Source of the DNA: DALYDP01 sp964541635
Lineage (GTDB): Bacteria > Patescibacteriota > Gracilibacteria > Peribacterales > Peribacteraceae
Reading direction: 5' to 3'
DNA length: 23,288 nucleotides
Assembly (NCBI GenBank): GCA_964541635.1
Contig: CAZIQM010000014.1
Location: 1-23,288, forward strand
Below the pieces are notes generated by a model. The model worked only from the letters and a program-made list of their open reading frames with translations, ran no database searches and was not told where the DNA came from. Position numbers and translations under genes: made by a program. The first letter of the stretch is position 1, and every line of letters starts with the position of its first letter. Shown in pieces: positions 14,979 through 23,288 of the stretch.

Positions 14979-15023
14979 GTGAAAGACTCCTTTCTCCTTC
15001 GTCTCGATGGACGAAGGACGCGC

Positions 15024-15051
15024 ATTCTAATCAGGACCGGAGTGTTGTCAA
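15024..15051 (-). promoter_or_regulatory. Near-consensus sigma-70 promoter
   Basis: On the minus strand a perfect TTGACA (15051-15046), 16 nt, then TAGAAT (15029-15024). It is the best promoter seen in the window and starts 4 nt past the pyrG stop codon. Transcription is expected to begin near 15017 and proceed into the structured region. Confidence 0.82.
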
Positions 15052-15054
15052 ATG

Positions 15055-16728
15055 CTATTTTTTGACCGCCTGGGCCATCCAGGCCGCGAACAGCGGATGG
15101 GGCTTATGGGGCCTGCTTTTGAACTCCGGGTGGAATTGGCTCCCCACCATGAAGGGGTGGTCTTTGAGCTCCACGATCTCCATGAGGCCCCGCTCTTTCC
15201 AGAGGCCCGAGAACACCAACCCCTTGGCCTCGAGGTCCTTCTGGAACGCGAGGTTGAACTCGTAGCGGTGGCGATGGCGTTCCGAGATCATCGACGCGCC
15301 GTAGGCCTTCGCGGCCGTGCTCCCGGGGAGCAGTTTGCACTCGTACGCGCCGAGGCGAAGGGTCCCGCCCTTGTCACGCTCGTTGCTCTGGCCCGGCAGG
15401 AAGTGCACGACGTATGCGTCGCGGCCGAGCTTTCCCCCTTCGTCGAACTCCTCGCTCGTGAGCTTCGGGTCGTTCAACGCGGACCGCGCGAACTCGATCG
15501 CCAGGATCTGCGCGCCGAGGCAAAGGCCGAGGTACGGGACCTTCTCGGTACGGGCGTAGCGCGCGGCTTTGATCTTCCCTTCGATGCCGCGCTTGCCGAA
15601 GCCGCCGGGAACCAGGATCGCGTCGGCGGACTTCAGGCGCGCCCACTCGGCTTTGTCGTCTTTCTCGATCTTCTCGCTGTCGATCCACAGGACGTCGGCG
15701 TGCCGACCCGCGAACACCGCCGCGGTTTTCACCGATTCGATGACGCTGAGGTACGCGTCCTCGAGATTCGTGTACTTGCCGACGAGCGCGACCTTCACCG
15801 TGTTCGCCGCGGCGGAGTGGCGCTTGCCGCCGTCGATCCACGGCTTCATGTTGGGCTTCACGTCGCCGAACCCGAGGCGCTTGGCGATGATCTGGCCCAC
15901 GTTGTAGCGCTGGAAATTCTCCGGGACGTCGTAGATGGAATCGAGCGTCGGCGCGGGTACCACCGCTTCGCGCGGCACGTCGCAGAACTTCGAAATTTTC
16001 CCGAGCAGGTCGTCCGGGATCGGGTAGTCCGCCCGGGCGAGGATCATGTCGGGGTGCAGGCCGATGCGGCGGAGTTCGCGCACGGAGAGCTGCGTGGGCT
16101 TGGTCTTCAATTCCTTGCTGCCGGCGAGGTACGGCAGCAGCGTGAGGTGCACGTGGTAGATGTTCTGCGGCCCGAGCTCCCCCTTCAACTGGCGCACGGC
16201 CTCGAGGAACGGCTCTCCTTCGATGTCGCCCACCGTGCCGCCGATCTCGACCATGAGGACGTCGCACCCGCTGTCGACGGCGGCCTTCTTCATGCTCGCC
16301 TTGATGGCGTCGGTGATGTGCGGGACAACTTGGATCGTGCCGCCGAGGAAATCCCCCTTCCGCTCCTTCGCGAGCACCTCGGTGTAGATCTTCCCCGTCG
16401 TCACCGTGGAAAGCTTGCTCATCGGTTCGTCGATGAACCGTTCGTAGTGCCCGAGGTCCAGGTCGGTCTCGGCGCCGTCGTCGGTGACGAACACTTCGCC
16501 GTGCTGGAACGGCGACATCGTGCCGGGATCGATGTTCAAATAGGGATCGAGCTTGAGCACGAACACCTTGAGGCCCGCGGCTTTCAGGATCGCCCCGATC
16601 GACGCGGCCGCGATGCCTTTGCCGAGGCTGCTGCAGACGCCGCCCGTGACGACCACGTAGCGCGGGGAAGACGACCGTGCCCCCTTGGAAGAGGTGCTAC
16701 GGGCCGGTTTCTTGGGCGTTTTGGCCAT
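15055..16728 (-). CDS. pyrG: CTP synthase
   Basis: Makes CTP from UTP with ATP and glutamine, the last step of pyrimidine nucleotide synthesis. The 557-residue protein has the ammonia-ligase domain first (YVVVTGGVCSSLGKGIAAAS, the P-loop-like start; LDPYLNIDPGTMSPFQHGEV; EIGGTVGDIEGEPFLEA) and then the class I glutamine amidotransferase domain with nucleophile Cys in LGLCLGAQ and the His/Glu pair in FHPEF. Compared with the E. coli enzyme it carries about 20 extra basic, Ser/Lys-rich residues at the N-terminus before the conserved start. No later start codon avoids them. The leader is pyrimidine-rich. It is downstream of the deaminase gene but has its own promoter candidate. Confidence 0.96.
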   Translation of the reverse strand: MAKTPKKPARSTSSKGARSSSPRYVVVTGGVCSSLGKGIAAASIGAILKAAGLKVFVLKLDPYLNIDPGTMSPFQHGEVFVTDDGAETDLDLGHYERFIDEPMSKLSTVTTGKIYTEVLAKERKGDFLGGTIQVVPHITDAIKASMKKAAVDSGCDVLMVEIGGTVGDIEGEPFLEAVRQLKGELGPQNIYHVHLTLLPYLAGSKELKTKPTQLSVRELRRIGLHPDMILARADYPIPDDLLGKISKFCDVPREAVVPAPTLDSIYDVPENFQRYNVGQIIAKRLGFGDVKPNMKPWIDGGKRHSAAANTVKVALVGKYTNLEDAYLSVIESVKTAAVFAGRHADVLWIDSEKIEKDDKAEWARLKSADAILVPGGFGKRGIEGKIKAARYARTEKVPYLGLCLGAQILAIEFARSALNDPKLTSEEFDEGGKLGRDAYVVHFLPGQSNERDKGGTLRLGAYECKLLPGSTAAKAYGASMISERHRHRYEFNLAFQKDLEAKGLVFSGLWKERGLMEIVELKDHPFMVGSQFHPEFKSRPHKPHPLFAAWMAQAVKK

Positions 16729-16768
16729 GGCGGAAAACGGGCGAAGTGCGGGGAGGAGCCCGCGACGG

Positions 16769-16796
16769 ATACTACCGCCACGGCGTGGAAAGACAA
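16769..16796 (-). promoter_or_regulatory. pyrG promoter candidate with a palindrome in the spacer
   Basis: On the minus strand TTGTCT (16796-16791), 16 nt, TAGTAT (16774-16769). The spacer holds a perfect inverted repeat CCACG-N-CGTGG (16778-16788), well placed to be an operator. The leader to the pyrG ATG would be about 35 nt with no Shine-Dalgarno sequence. Confidence 0.55.
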
Positions 16797-16808
16797 CTTG
16801 CCGGAGGC

Positions 16809-17828
16809 TCACAAATACAGGTTCTTCCCAGGCGCCGTGGGAACGAAGCTCGCTTCCCTCGCCCAGTCCATCGTCCGGTCGATCTCCTCCTCCGAGAGGA
16901 TGCCGTGGTCCCGCATGAGTTGGACCTCCCTGCGCATGGTCGTCCGGAGCATCGATGGGTTGTCGGTGTTCACGCAGAACTTCACGCCGTGGTCGAGCAG
17001 GGTCCGCAGGACCTCCTTCATGTGGGCGGGGTCCCGGAAGAACCCGAGGCGCAGGCTCGACGTGGGACACACACAACAGCAGAGGTTGCGCGCGGCCACG
17101 TCGGCCATGAGCGCGGGGTCGGTATAGGCCTTGAAACCGTGGTTCAGGCGGTCGAGCGGCAGGTGTTTGAGGACGTACGTCATTTCTTCCGCCGTGCCGT
17201 CTTCGCCCGTGTGGACGGTCGTCTTCAGGCCGGCGTCGCGCGCCTGGGCGTACAGGTCGGCGTAGTCGGCGTAGTCGAAGGGCTCGTCGCCCCGTGGACC
17301 GGCCATGTCGATGCCCACGATGCCCCGCGAGCGGTACTTGATCGCCTTTTTCACGGCGATGGCGTTGAGCTCCTTCGATTGGCGGCGGTCGAGCATCACG
17401 ATGAGGCCCGCGCGCACGGTCGGGAATTCGAGCAGCGCGCGCTCCATGCCGCGGAGCGCCGCGAGCATGATGGCGTCGAGGTCGCGCTCGCCCGAGCGGT
17501 TGCGGAACAGCGGGTTGAAGCCCGGCTCCATGAGGGTGATGTTGTTCACGCGGTACGCGCCGGACACGACCTGGTACGTCGATTGCTCCATGGCGATCGG
17601 CGAACTCTGCACGAGCTCCGTCAGGTGGAAGAGATCGTGGTAATCCTTCCACGTCACGGCCGGCTTATTCAGGGTCACGAGGTCGTGGAACGCCCAGTAA
17701 TCCTTGGTCGGCAAACGGATCCCCTGCTCGTGCGCGATGGCCCACAGCGTATGGGGCTCCACGCTCTGGCCCAGGTGGAAGTGCAATTCGACGAGTTCTT
17801 TGTTGCCGGGTTTCCCTTGGGTAACCAT
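16809..17828 (-). CDS. Adenosine deaminase-like metal-dependent hydrolase, variant active site
   Basis: A 339-residue TIM-barrel protein of the adenosine/AMP deaminase family. Metal and catalytic residues are retained: HFH (His16, His18), HTGE (His206, Glu209), NHG (His230) and TDNP (Asp289). Substrate-side motifs differ from classic ADA: HLGQS replaces HLDG, HTGE replaces HAGE, CPTSS replaces CPTSN, and the second Asp of TDDP is Asn290. Deamination of a purine nucleoside or a related base is likely, but the exact substrate is open. ATG 17828 is preferred over TTG 17834, because the latter overlaps the -10-like TAATACT. The gene is divergent from purF and upstream of pyrG. Confidence 0.85.
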   Translation of the reverse strand: MVTQGKPGNKELVELHFHLGQSVEPHTLWAIAHEQGIRLPTKDYWAFHDLVTLNKPAVTWKDYHDLFHLTELVQSSPIAMEQSTYQVVSGAYRVNNITLMEPGFNPLFRNRSGERDLDAIMLAALRGMERALLEFPTVRAGLIVMLDRRQSKELNAIAVKKAIKYRSRGIVGIDMAGPRGDEPFDYADYADLYAQARDAGLKTTVHTGEDGTAEEMTYVLKHLPLDRLNHGFKAYTDPALMADVAARNLCCCVCPTSSLRLGFFRDPAHMKEVLRTLLDHGVKFCVNTDNPSMLRTTMRREVQLMRDHGILSEEEIDRTMDWAREASFVPTAPGKNLYL

Positions 17829-17833
17829 GGGCA

Positions 17834-17840
17834 AGTATTA
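17834..17840 (-). promoter_or_regulatory. -10-like element of the deaminase gene (leaderless pattern)
   Basis: TAATACT on the minus strand ends 5 nt (TGCCC) before the ATG at 17828. It forms one arm of the divergent promoter region shared with purF. Confidence 0.42.
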
Positions 17841-17913
17841 CGCCCGGGAGGCGCCGAAGGCAAATTCGCGGGCGGAAGCGGCGACCAGTGGCGCACGGGG
17901 GACGCCATAGGCA

Positions 17914-17919
17914 TACTCT
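17914..17919 (+). promoter_or_regulatory. -10-like hexamer of purF
   Basis: TACTCT is 9 nt before the purF ATG (17929); the overlapping CATACT (17912-17917) is an alternative. The intervening bases are nearly all pyrimidines and contain no Shine-Dalgarno sequence. Confidence 0.4.
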
Positions 17920-17928
17920 TCGACCCCC

Positions 17929-19416
17929 ATGGCGTTGGAACACAACTGCGGCGTCGTCCTCGCGTACGACCTCACCGGTCGCGAAGGCAACGTCGTAGGT
18001 ACGACGGTGGACCTGCTGGAACACCTCCGCCACCGCGGCCACGACATGTGCGGCGTCGCGGCGGCCCAGAACAACACCCTCACGACCCACCACGGCCTCG
18101 GCACGCCCGCGGAAGCCCTCGGCAACGCGCGGAGTTTCCTGCAAGGCAGCGCCGCGATCGGGCACACGCGCTACACGACGAACAAGACGAAGGACATCAA
18201 GGGCGCCCACCCGCGCGATTACCCGAACAGCGATCCGGCCAAGCACATCGCGTACGCCTTCAACGGCCAAATCATGCCGACGGAGGAGGCCCTGAGGCTC
18301 CTCGAGGGTCTGGGACACGCGGTCGATCTGAACGACGACACGGGGATCCTCGGCGCGCTTTTGGCGCACAACGTGCGGACGCGCGAATCGCTGCGCGAGG
18401 CGCTCGGCGAAACGTGGTCGCAGGTGTCGGGGGCGCACAACGGCGTCGCGCTGCGGCGCAACGGCGAGGCCTTCGCCTGGTCGGATCCCATGAAGTTCCA
18501 CCCGCTCAGCTGGGCCAAGCGCGGGAACATGTTCGTCGTCCTCTCGGAAACCAACCCGCTCGACGAAGTCTGGGACGGCCGGGAGGAACGCGGCGAAATC
18601 AAACCCGGGGAGATGGTGCGCATCAGGCCCGGCGAAGACCCCGAATTCATCCAAGTGCAAAAGCCGGAAGAGCGGGCCTTCTGCCCGTTCGAACCGTACT
18701 ACTTCATGAAAGGAGGGTCGCAAATCGGCGAGACGAGCGCCAACCGCATCCGCATCCGCTCGGGAGCCACCCTCGCGCGCATCGACGACGCGGAAGGCTT
18801 CCTGAAGCAATATCCCGACCTGCTCGTCGTGCCCGTGCCGGAGACGGGCAAATATTTCGCCGAAGGGTACGCCAACCGTTCGAAGCGCGCCCGCGCGGAC
18901 GCCATCACGAGGCAGGAAAACTTCGACAAGCGCACGTTCATCCTCAGCGGCGACGGGCTCCGCCAGAAATTCAAGTTCGACCCGCAGATGATCCGCGGCC
19001 GCGACATCGTCCTGATGGACGACAGCATCGTGAAGGGCAACACCATGCCGTTCATCCTGCAGATCCTGCGCGAAGAGTGCGCCCCGAAGAGCATCCACGT
19101 CCGCAGCGGGTTCCCCATCGTGCGGTCACCCTGTTTCTACGGCATCAACATGCCGACCATCCAGGACCTGTGGTGGAGCAAGTACATGGTGATGCTCCAC
19201 GAAGGGAAGAACCTGGACGACGTCCACGCGGCGATGCTCAAGGAGTTCGGGGTCGACTCGCTCAAGTTCATGCCGGCGGATCAGTTGTCGCACACCATCC
19301 GCGGCTTCGAGAAAGACATGCTCTGCCGGGGATGCACGGAAGGGATCTACCCGACCACGGAGGGCCAGAAACTGTACGACGCCCAACTCCACCAAATCCT
19401 CACCTACAAACCCTGA
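17929..19416 (+). CDS. purF: Amidophosphoribosyltransferase (PurF-type), divergent
   Basis: Catalyses the first committed step of purine synthesis: PRPP plus glutamine to phosphoribosylamine. The 495-residue protein starts MALEHNCGVVLAYD. Cys7 is in the place of the N-terminal nucleophile, implying removal of a 6-residue propeptide, as in Bacillus-type PurF. The Ntn-hydrolase domain shows HLRHRGHDMCGVAA and GHTRYTT; the phosphoribosyltransferase domain shows the PRPP loop IVLMDDSIVKGNTM. Several motifs depart from the usual wording (FNGQI for the HNG-type loop, CGVVLAYD for CGVFGI). Cys residues near the end (MLCRGCTEGIYP) could be metal ligands. No other purine-pathway gene is nearby except the divergent deaminase. 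Confidence 0.88.
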   Translation: MALEHNCGVVLAYDLTGREGNVVGTTVDLLEHLRHRGHDMCGVAAAQNNTLTTHHGLGTPAEALGNARSFLQGSAAIGHTRYTTNKTKDIKGAHPRDYPNSDPAKHIAYAFNGQIMPTEEALRLLEGLGHAVDLNDDTGILGALLAHNVRTRESLREALGETWSQVSGAHNGVALRRNGEAFAWSDPMKFHPLSWAKRGNMFVVLSETNPLDEVWDGREERGEIKPGEMVRIRPGEDPEFIQVQKPEERAFCPFEPYYFMKGGSQIGETSANRIRIRSGATLARIDDAEGFLKQYPDLLVVPVPETGKYFAEGYANRSKRARADAITRQENFDKRTFILSGDGLRQKFKFDPQMIRGRDIVLMDDSIVKGNTMPFILQILREECAPKSIHVRSGFPIVRSPCFYGINMPTIQDLWWSKYMVMLHEGKNLDDVHAAMLKEFGVDSLKFMPADQLSHTIRGFEKDMLCRGCTEGIYPTTEGQKLYDAQLHQILTYKP

Positions 19417-19424
19417 CCTCTACG

Positions 19425-19453
19425 AAAAGACCGCCCACCCGGGCGGTCTTTTT
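19425..19453. terminator. Bidirectional terminator between convergent purF and hppA
   Basis: AAAAGACCGCCC (19425-19436) pairs with GGGCGGTCTTTT (19441-19452) around loop ACCC. It gives a T run on the plus strand (19449-19453) and TTTT on the minus strand. It begins 9 nt after the purF stop and 20 nt beyond the hppA stop. Confidence 0.92.
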
Positions 19454-19472
19454 CGATGCGATGGAAGACGGA

Positions 19473-21536
<2,064 letters not shown>

Positions 21537-21545
21537 AGAATGTGG

Positions 21546-21580
21546 GAAAAAGAAAGCCGGCCCATGATGCAGGGCCGGCT
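21546..21580 (-). terminator. Terminator of the YtxH-like gene
   Basis: AGCCGGCCC (21555-21563) pairs with GGGCCGGCT (21572-21580) around an 8-nt loop. The minus strand continues TTCTTTTT. The hairpin ends only 18 nt before the hppA start, so readthrough or a promoter hidden in this hairpin must supply hppA. Confidence 0.82.
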
Positions 21581-21603
21581 TCCGCGTCGCAAGGGAGGGA
21601 GAT

Positions 21604-21963
21604 TCAGGCCTTCTTGCCTTTCTTCTTCTTCGATGTCGTTTTAACAGCTTTCTTCACGTACGCCGTCGCCTGCTCTTCGCCCTGCTTCATGAGCGCCATG
21701 GCGTTCTTCTGCAATTCCTTGGCCTGTTCCATCGCGTACTTCTTCGCCTTGGCCAGGTTGTCCTGGACTTCTTCGCTGTCGATGAAGTTCTTCACTTCCT
21801 TGCCGACCTGCTTGCCGTCTTTGGCCAGGTGCTTCGCGAGGACTTTGCCCGCGGCTTCGGCGTCCTTCGCGTTCGTGAGTTCTTCGCGGAGCGTCTTGTT
21901 GCTGAAGACGTAACCGGCCATCGCGCCGCCCATGGCGCCGAGGAGGAGGGTGAGTTTGCGCAT
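21604..21963 (-). CDS. YtxH-like small membrane-anchored coiled-coil protein
   Basis: A 119-residue protein. The N-terminal helix MRKLTLLLGAMGGAMAGYVF is a short Gly-rich membrane segment typical of YtxH-domain proteins. A charged coiled-coil follows (KTLREELTNAKDAEAAGKVL to about residue 100). The tail is very Lys-rich (KKAVKTTSKKKKGKKA) and could touch nucleic acid or the membrane surface. Function is not known. The ATG at 21963 is chosen because the hydrophobic helix starts there. The leader is pyrimidine-rich and TATACT (21992-21997) is upstream. It has its own terminator before hppA. Confidence 0.75.
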   Translation of the reverse strand: MRKLTLLLGAMGGAMAGYVFSNKTLREELTNAKDAEAAGKVLAKHLAKDGKQVGKEVKNFIDSEEVQDNLAKAKKYAMEQAKELQKNAMALMKQGEEQATAYVKKAVKTTSKKKKGKKA

Positions 21964-21991
21964 AGTGTCGTTGGGAAAAGAAACGGAAAGA

Positions 21992-21997
21992 AGTATA
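21992..21997 (-). promoter_or_regulatory. -10 of the YtxH-like gene
   Basis: TATACT on the minus strand, about 28 nt before the ATG. The transcript leader is pyrimidine-rich (TTCTTTCCGTTTCTTTTCCC). No -35 match is seen at the expected place. Confidence 0.5.
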
Positions 21998-22033
21998 CCG
22001 GAAGCGGAGACGGACGCGAGGACCAACTCTGTC

Positions 22034-23288
22034 TCAATCGTTGACAAACGTTCGCCACGCACGCTGTTTGCGATGTCGGTTCGCGAACCGGTGGGCCTCG
22101 TCGCGCAGGCGCATGAGCAGGAACTTCGCGGGGCTGCCCTCCGGGAACGGGATCGGGTGCGGGTTCCCCGGCTCGAACACTTCCTCTTCCCTCTTGGCGA
22201 GCGAGATCACGGGAATATCCAGCTTCCAGTTGGCCAGCGCTTCGACCGCGACGCCCAGCTGCCCTTTGCCGCCGTCGATGACGAGCAGGTCCGGGCGCGA
22301 CGTGAGGGACGCGTCGGGCTTCTGGTCCTTCGGATCGCACACCAGGAGGATCTTCCCTTCTTCCAGCGCGGGTTCGAACGCCTTCGGCGCGCGCAGCACG
22401 TGCCGGAACCCGATCGCCGCGTACGACGATTCGAGATCGGCGTCCACGACGGCATAGACCTTGTCCTTCGCGCCCTGGAGCGCCTTGCGGACGAGGAACG
22501 ACCCGAGGGGTCCTTCGGCGTAGGGCGCGTCGATCGAGAGACGCGACAGTTCGCAGTGGCCGGCGTTGTCCACGAGCGTCGCCACCGCGACGATCTCCCC
22601 TTCCTTCTCCGCCACCACGCCAACGTCGCATTCGCCCGTCTTCTCAGCATCGGCTTTCTTGGACCGGCGCACCGCCAATCCTTCGGCCGCCCACCGCGCC
22701 TCCTCGGCCTTGATGCCGTCCAGCACCTTCCTGATCTCGCGCATCCTCTCGATGTGAGCGGTAGGGTTGCGGGCTAATTGGTTGTACTCAATTGCCAGTG
22801 CTTCCGCATCCACTTGCAAGGGCGGCGCGCCGGCAGGGGTGGCAACTTGGGCGGCGTTGGGTTGTGGTGATCTCGTCTTCTCCAAAAGCACCTCCCCTGC
22901 AAAGGCTTTCAATTCAAGGTCGTTCGCAAACGACTTTCCTTGAATCTTCGACGCCACAAAGGGGTCTTTGGGATCGAGTCCGTATTGAGACAAAACTGTT
23001 GTCACCGCTTGCTCTACGCCTCCGACACTGCCTTGTGTCTTTAGCAAAGAAGTTAAATCACTCAACTGTTTTTCGATGGTGTTTCGCCATTGGGAGTCTT
23101 GTTGACCCGCTTCAATTTGCGAAATCGCATCCTCGCGGGGAATGCCGCGTTTTTCCAGTTGTTCAACTTGACCCATCCATTTTCGGAACTCGTTTTCTGT
23201 CTTTCTTGCGTTTCCCTGAGAGGTCTTGAACGTCCTATCAAGTTCACCCAAGCGAGCGTCCAACTGTTCAGAATAATTTTTGAACCAG
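22034..23288 (-). CDS. Composite ORF: coiled-coil phage-like N-terminus, GNAT domain, UvrC C-terminal fragment (partial at right edge)
   Basis: The frame is open to the window edge (before the nominal TTG at 23263 it reads WFKNYSEQ), so the start is outside. Three parts follow. (1) About 22690-23288: helical, polar sequence (RKWMGQVEQLEKRGIPREDA; IEYNQLARNPTAHIERMREI) resembling phage scaffold-like or structural coiled-coils. (2) About 22330-22640: a GNAT acetyltransferase-like domain (GEIVAVATLVDNAGHCELSR, GPLGSFLVRKAL, SYAAIGFRHVLRAP) with a degenerate acetyl-CoA loop. (3) About 22045-22300: the end of the UvrC RNase H-like nuclease (DLLVIDGGKGQL, ISLAKREEEVFEPG, RDEAHRFANRHRK). The second Asp and the His of the UvrC DDH triad are present. 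The first Asp (ECFDIS region), GIY-YIG and helix-hairpin-helix domains are absent. It may be a real fusion or an assembly chimera. Confidence 0.7.
   Translation of the reverse strand, partial: WFKNYSEQLDARLGELDRTFKTSQGNARKTENEFRKWMGQVEQLEKRGIPREDAISQIEAGQQDSQWRNTIEKQLSDLTSLLKTQGSVGGVEQAVTTVLSQYGLDPKDPFVASKIQGKSFANDLELKAFAGEVLLEKTRSPQPNAAQVATPAGAPPLQVDAEALAIEYNQLARNPTAHIERMREIRKVLDGIKAEEARWAAEGLAVRRSKKADAEKTGECDVGVVAEKEGEIVAVATLVDNAGHCELSRLSIDAPYAEGPLGSFLVRKALQGAKDKVYAVVDADLESSYAAIGFRHVLRAPKAFEPALEEGKILLVCDPKDQKPDASLTSRPDLLVIDGGKGQLGVAVEALANWKLDIPVISLAKREEEVFEPGNPHPIPFPEGSPAKFLLMRLRDEAHRFANRHRKQRAWRTFVND

Larger units (their letters stand above)
14646..15017 (-). ncRNA. Candidate structured RNA, about 370 nt, class unknown
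   Basis: This is the longest gap between recognised genes (14611-15054). The minus-strand transcript predicted from the promoter at 15024-15051 contains, from 5' to 3': GGCGAGC/GCTCGCC (14824-14844); CTAGC/GCTAG enclosing GCTG/CAGC and GCCCCG/CGGGGC (about 14771-14812); CGCCCT/AGGGCG (14744-14759); GTCCGAC/GTCGGAC with a 4-nt loop (14701-14718), itself flanked by GGGCA/TGCCC (14692-14727); and the terminal hairpin. Such a run of perfect stems is unusual for coding DNA. I looked for tmRNA, RNase P and SRP RNA hallmarks and did not find them. The 5' part also contains an ORF with a strong SD, so it may be a dual-function RNA or a folded mRNA. Confidence 0.45.

Noticed and set aside
14646..15017. 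tmRNA, RNase P RNA or SRP RNA at this locus
   Set aside because: The tRNA-like ends with a TTCGA loop, the RNase P core sequences and the SRP Alu/S-domain motifs were looked for on both strands and not found; only general hairpin richness remains.

Overview
The window is GC-rich bacterial DNA (about 60-68% GC in most lines counted by hand), densely packed with short intergenic gaps and with genes on both strands. TGA is used as an ordinary stop codon (rmuC, comEC, the glycosyltransferase and purF all end on TGA at the expected C-terminus), so the recoded Gracilibacteria/SR1 code does not apply. A secreted protein with three SLH modules followed by a serine-rich linker, a ComEC that lacks the metallo-beta-lactamase domain, and the mixed housekeeping content fit a Candidate Phyla Radiation (Patescibacteria) organism, perhaps Peribacteria/Peregrinibacteria-like. 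That placement is inference; no rRNA or ribosomal protein gene is present to prove it.

Layout. 1-3644: a DNA-repair pair, rmuC and a UvrD/PcrA helicase, behind a promoter carrying GTAC-type inverted repeats; the helicase has a one-base frameshift near 1682. 3661-5405: SLH-domain surface protein (minus strand). 5498-7775: rsmA/ksgA and comEC (plus). 7794-11813: a minus-strand run of DoxX, PfkB-type sugar kinase, GT2 glycosyltransferase, DUF1761 membrane protein, cold shock protein and a DUF3445 protein. 11919-12036: a palindromic repeat and tRNA-Glu(TTC). 12192-13215: two small envelope proteins of unknown function. 13265-13366: a complete miniature transcription unit encoding a 13-residue Cys-rich peptide. 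13396-14610: NDH-2-like dehydrogenase. 14646-15051: a strongly promoted, hairpin-rich transcript with a 76-codon ORF. 15055-19416: nucleotide metabolism (pyrG, ADA-like deaminase, purF). 19473-21963: membrane pyrophosphatase and a YtxH-like protein. 22034 to the right edge: a composite ORF with a coiled-coil, phage-like N-terminus, a GNAT domain and a UvrC C-terminal fragment, with a drop in GC near the edge.

Two window-wide signals stand out. First, nearly every convincing start codon lacks a Shine-Dalgarno sequence: starts are either 5-9 nt downstream of a -10-like hexamer (leaderless pattern) or preceded by a pyrimidine tract. The only strong SD (tandem AAGGAG/AAAGGAG) belongs to the structured transcript at 14.6-15.0 kb. 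Second, that same unit carries the best sigma-70 promoter in the window (TTGACA-N16-TAGAAT), which makes it the best candidate for something undescribed.
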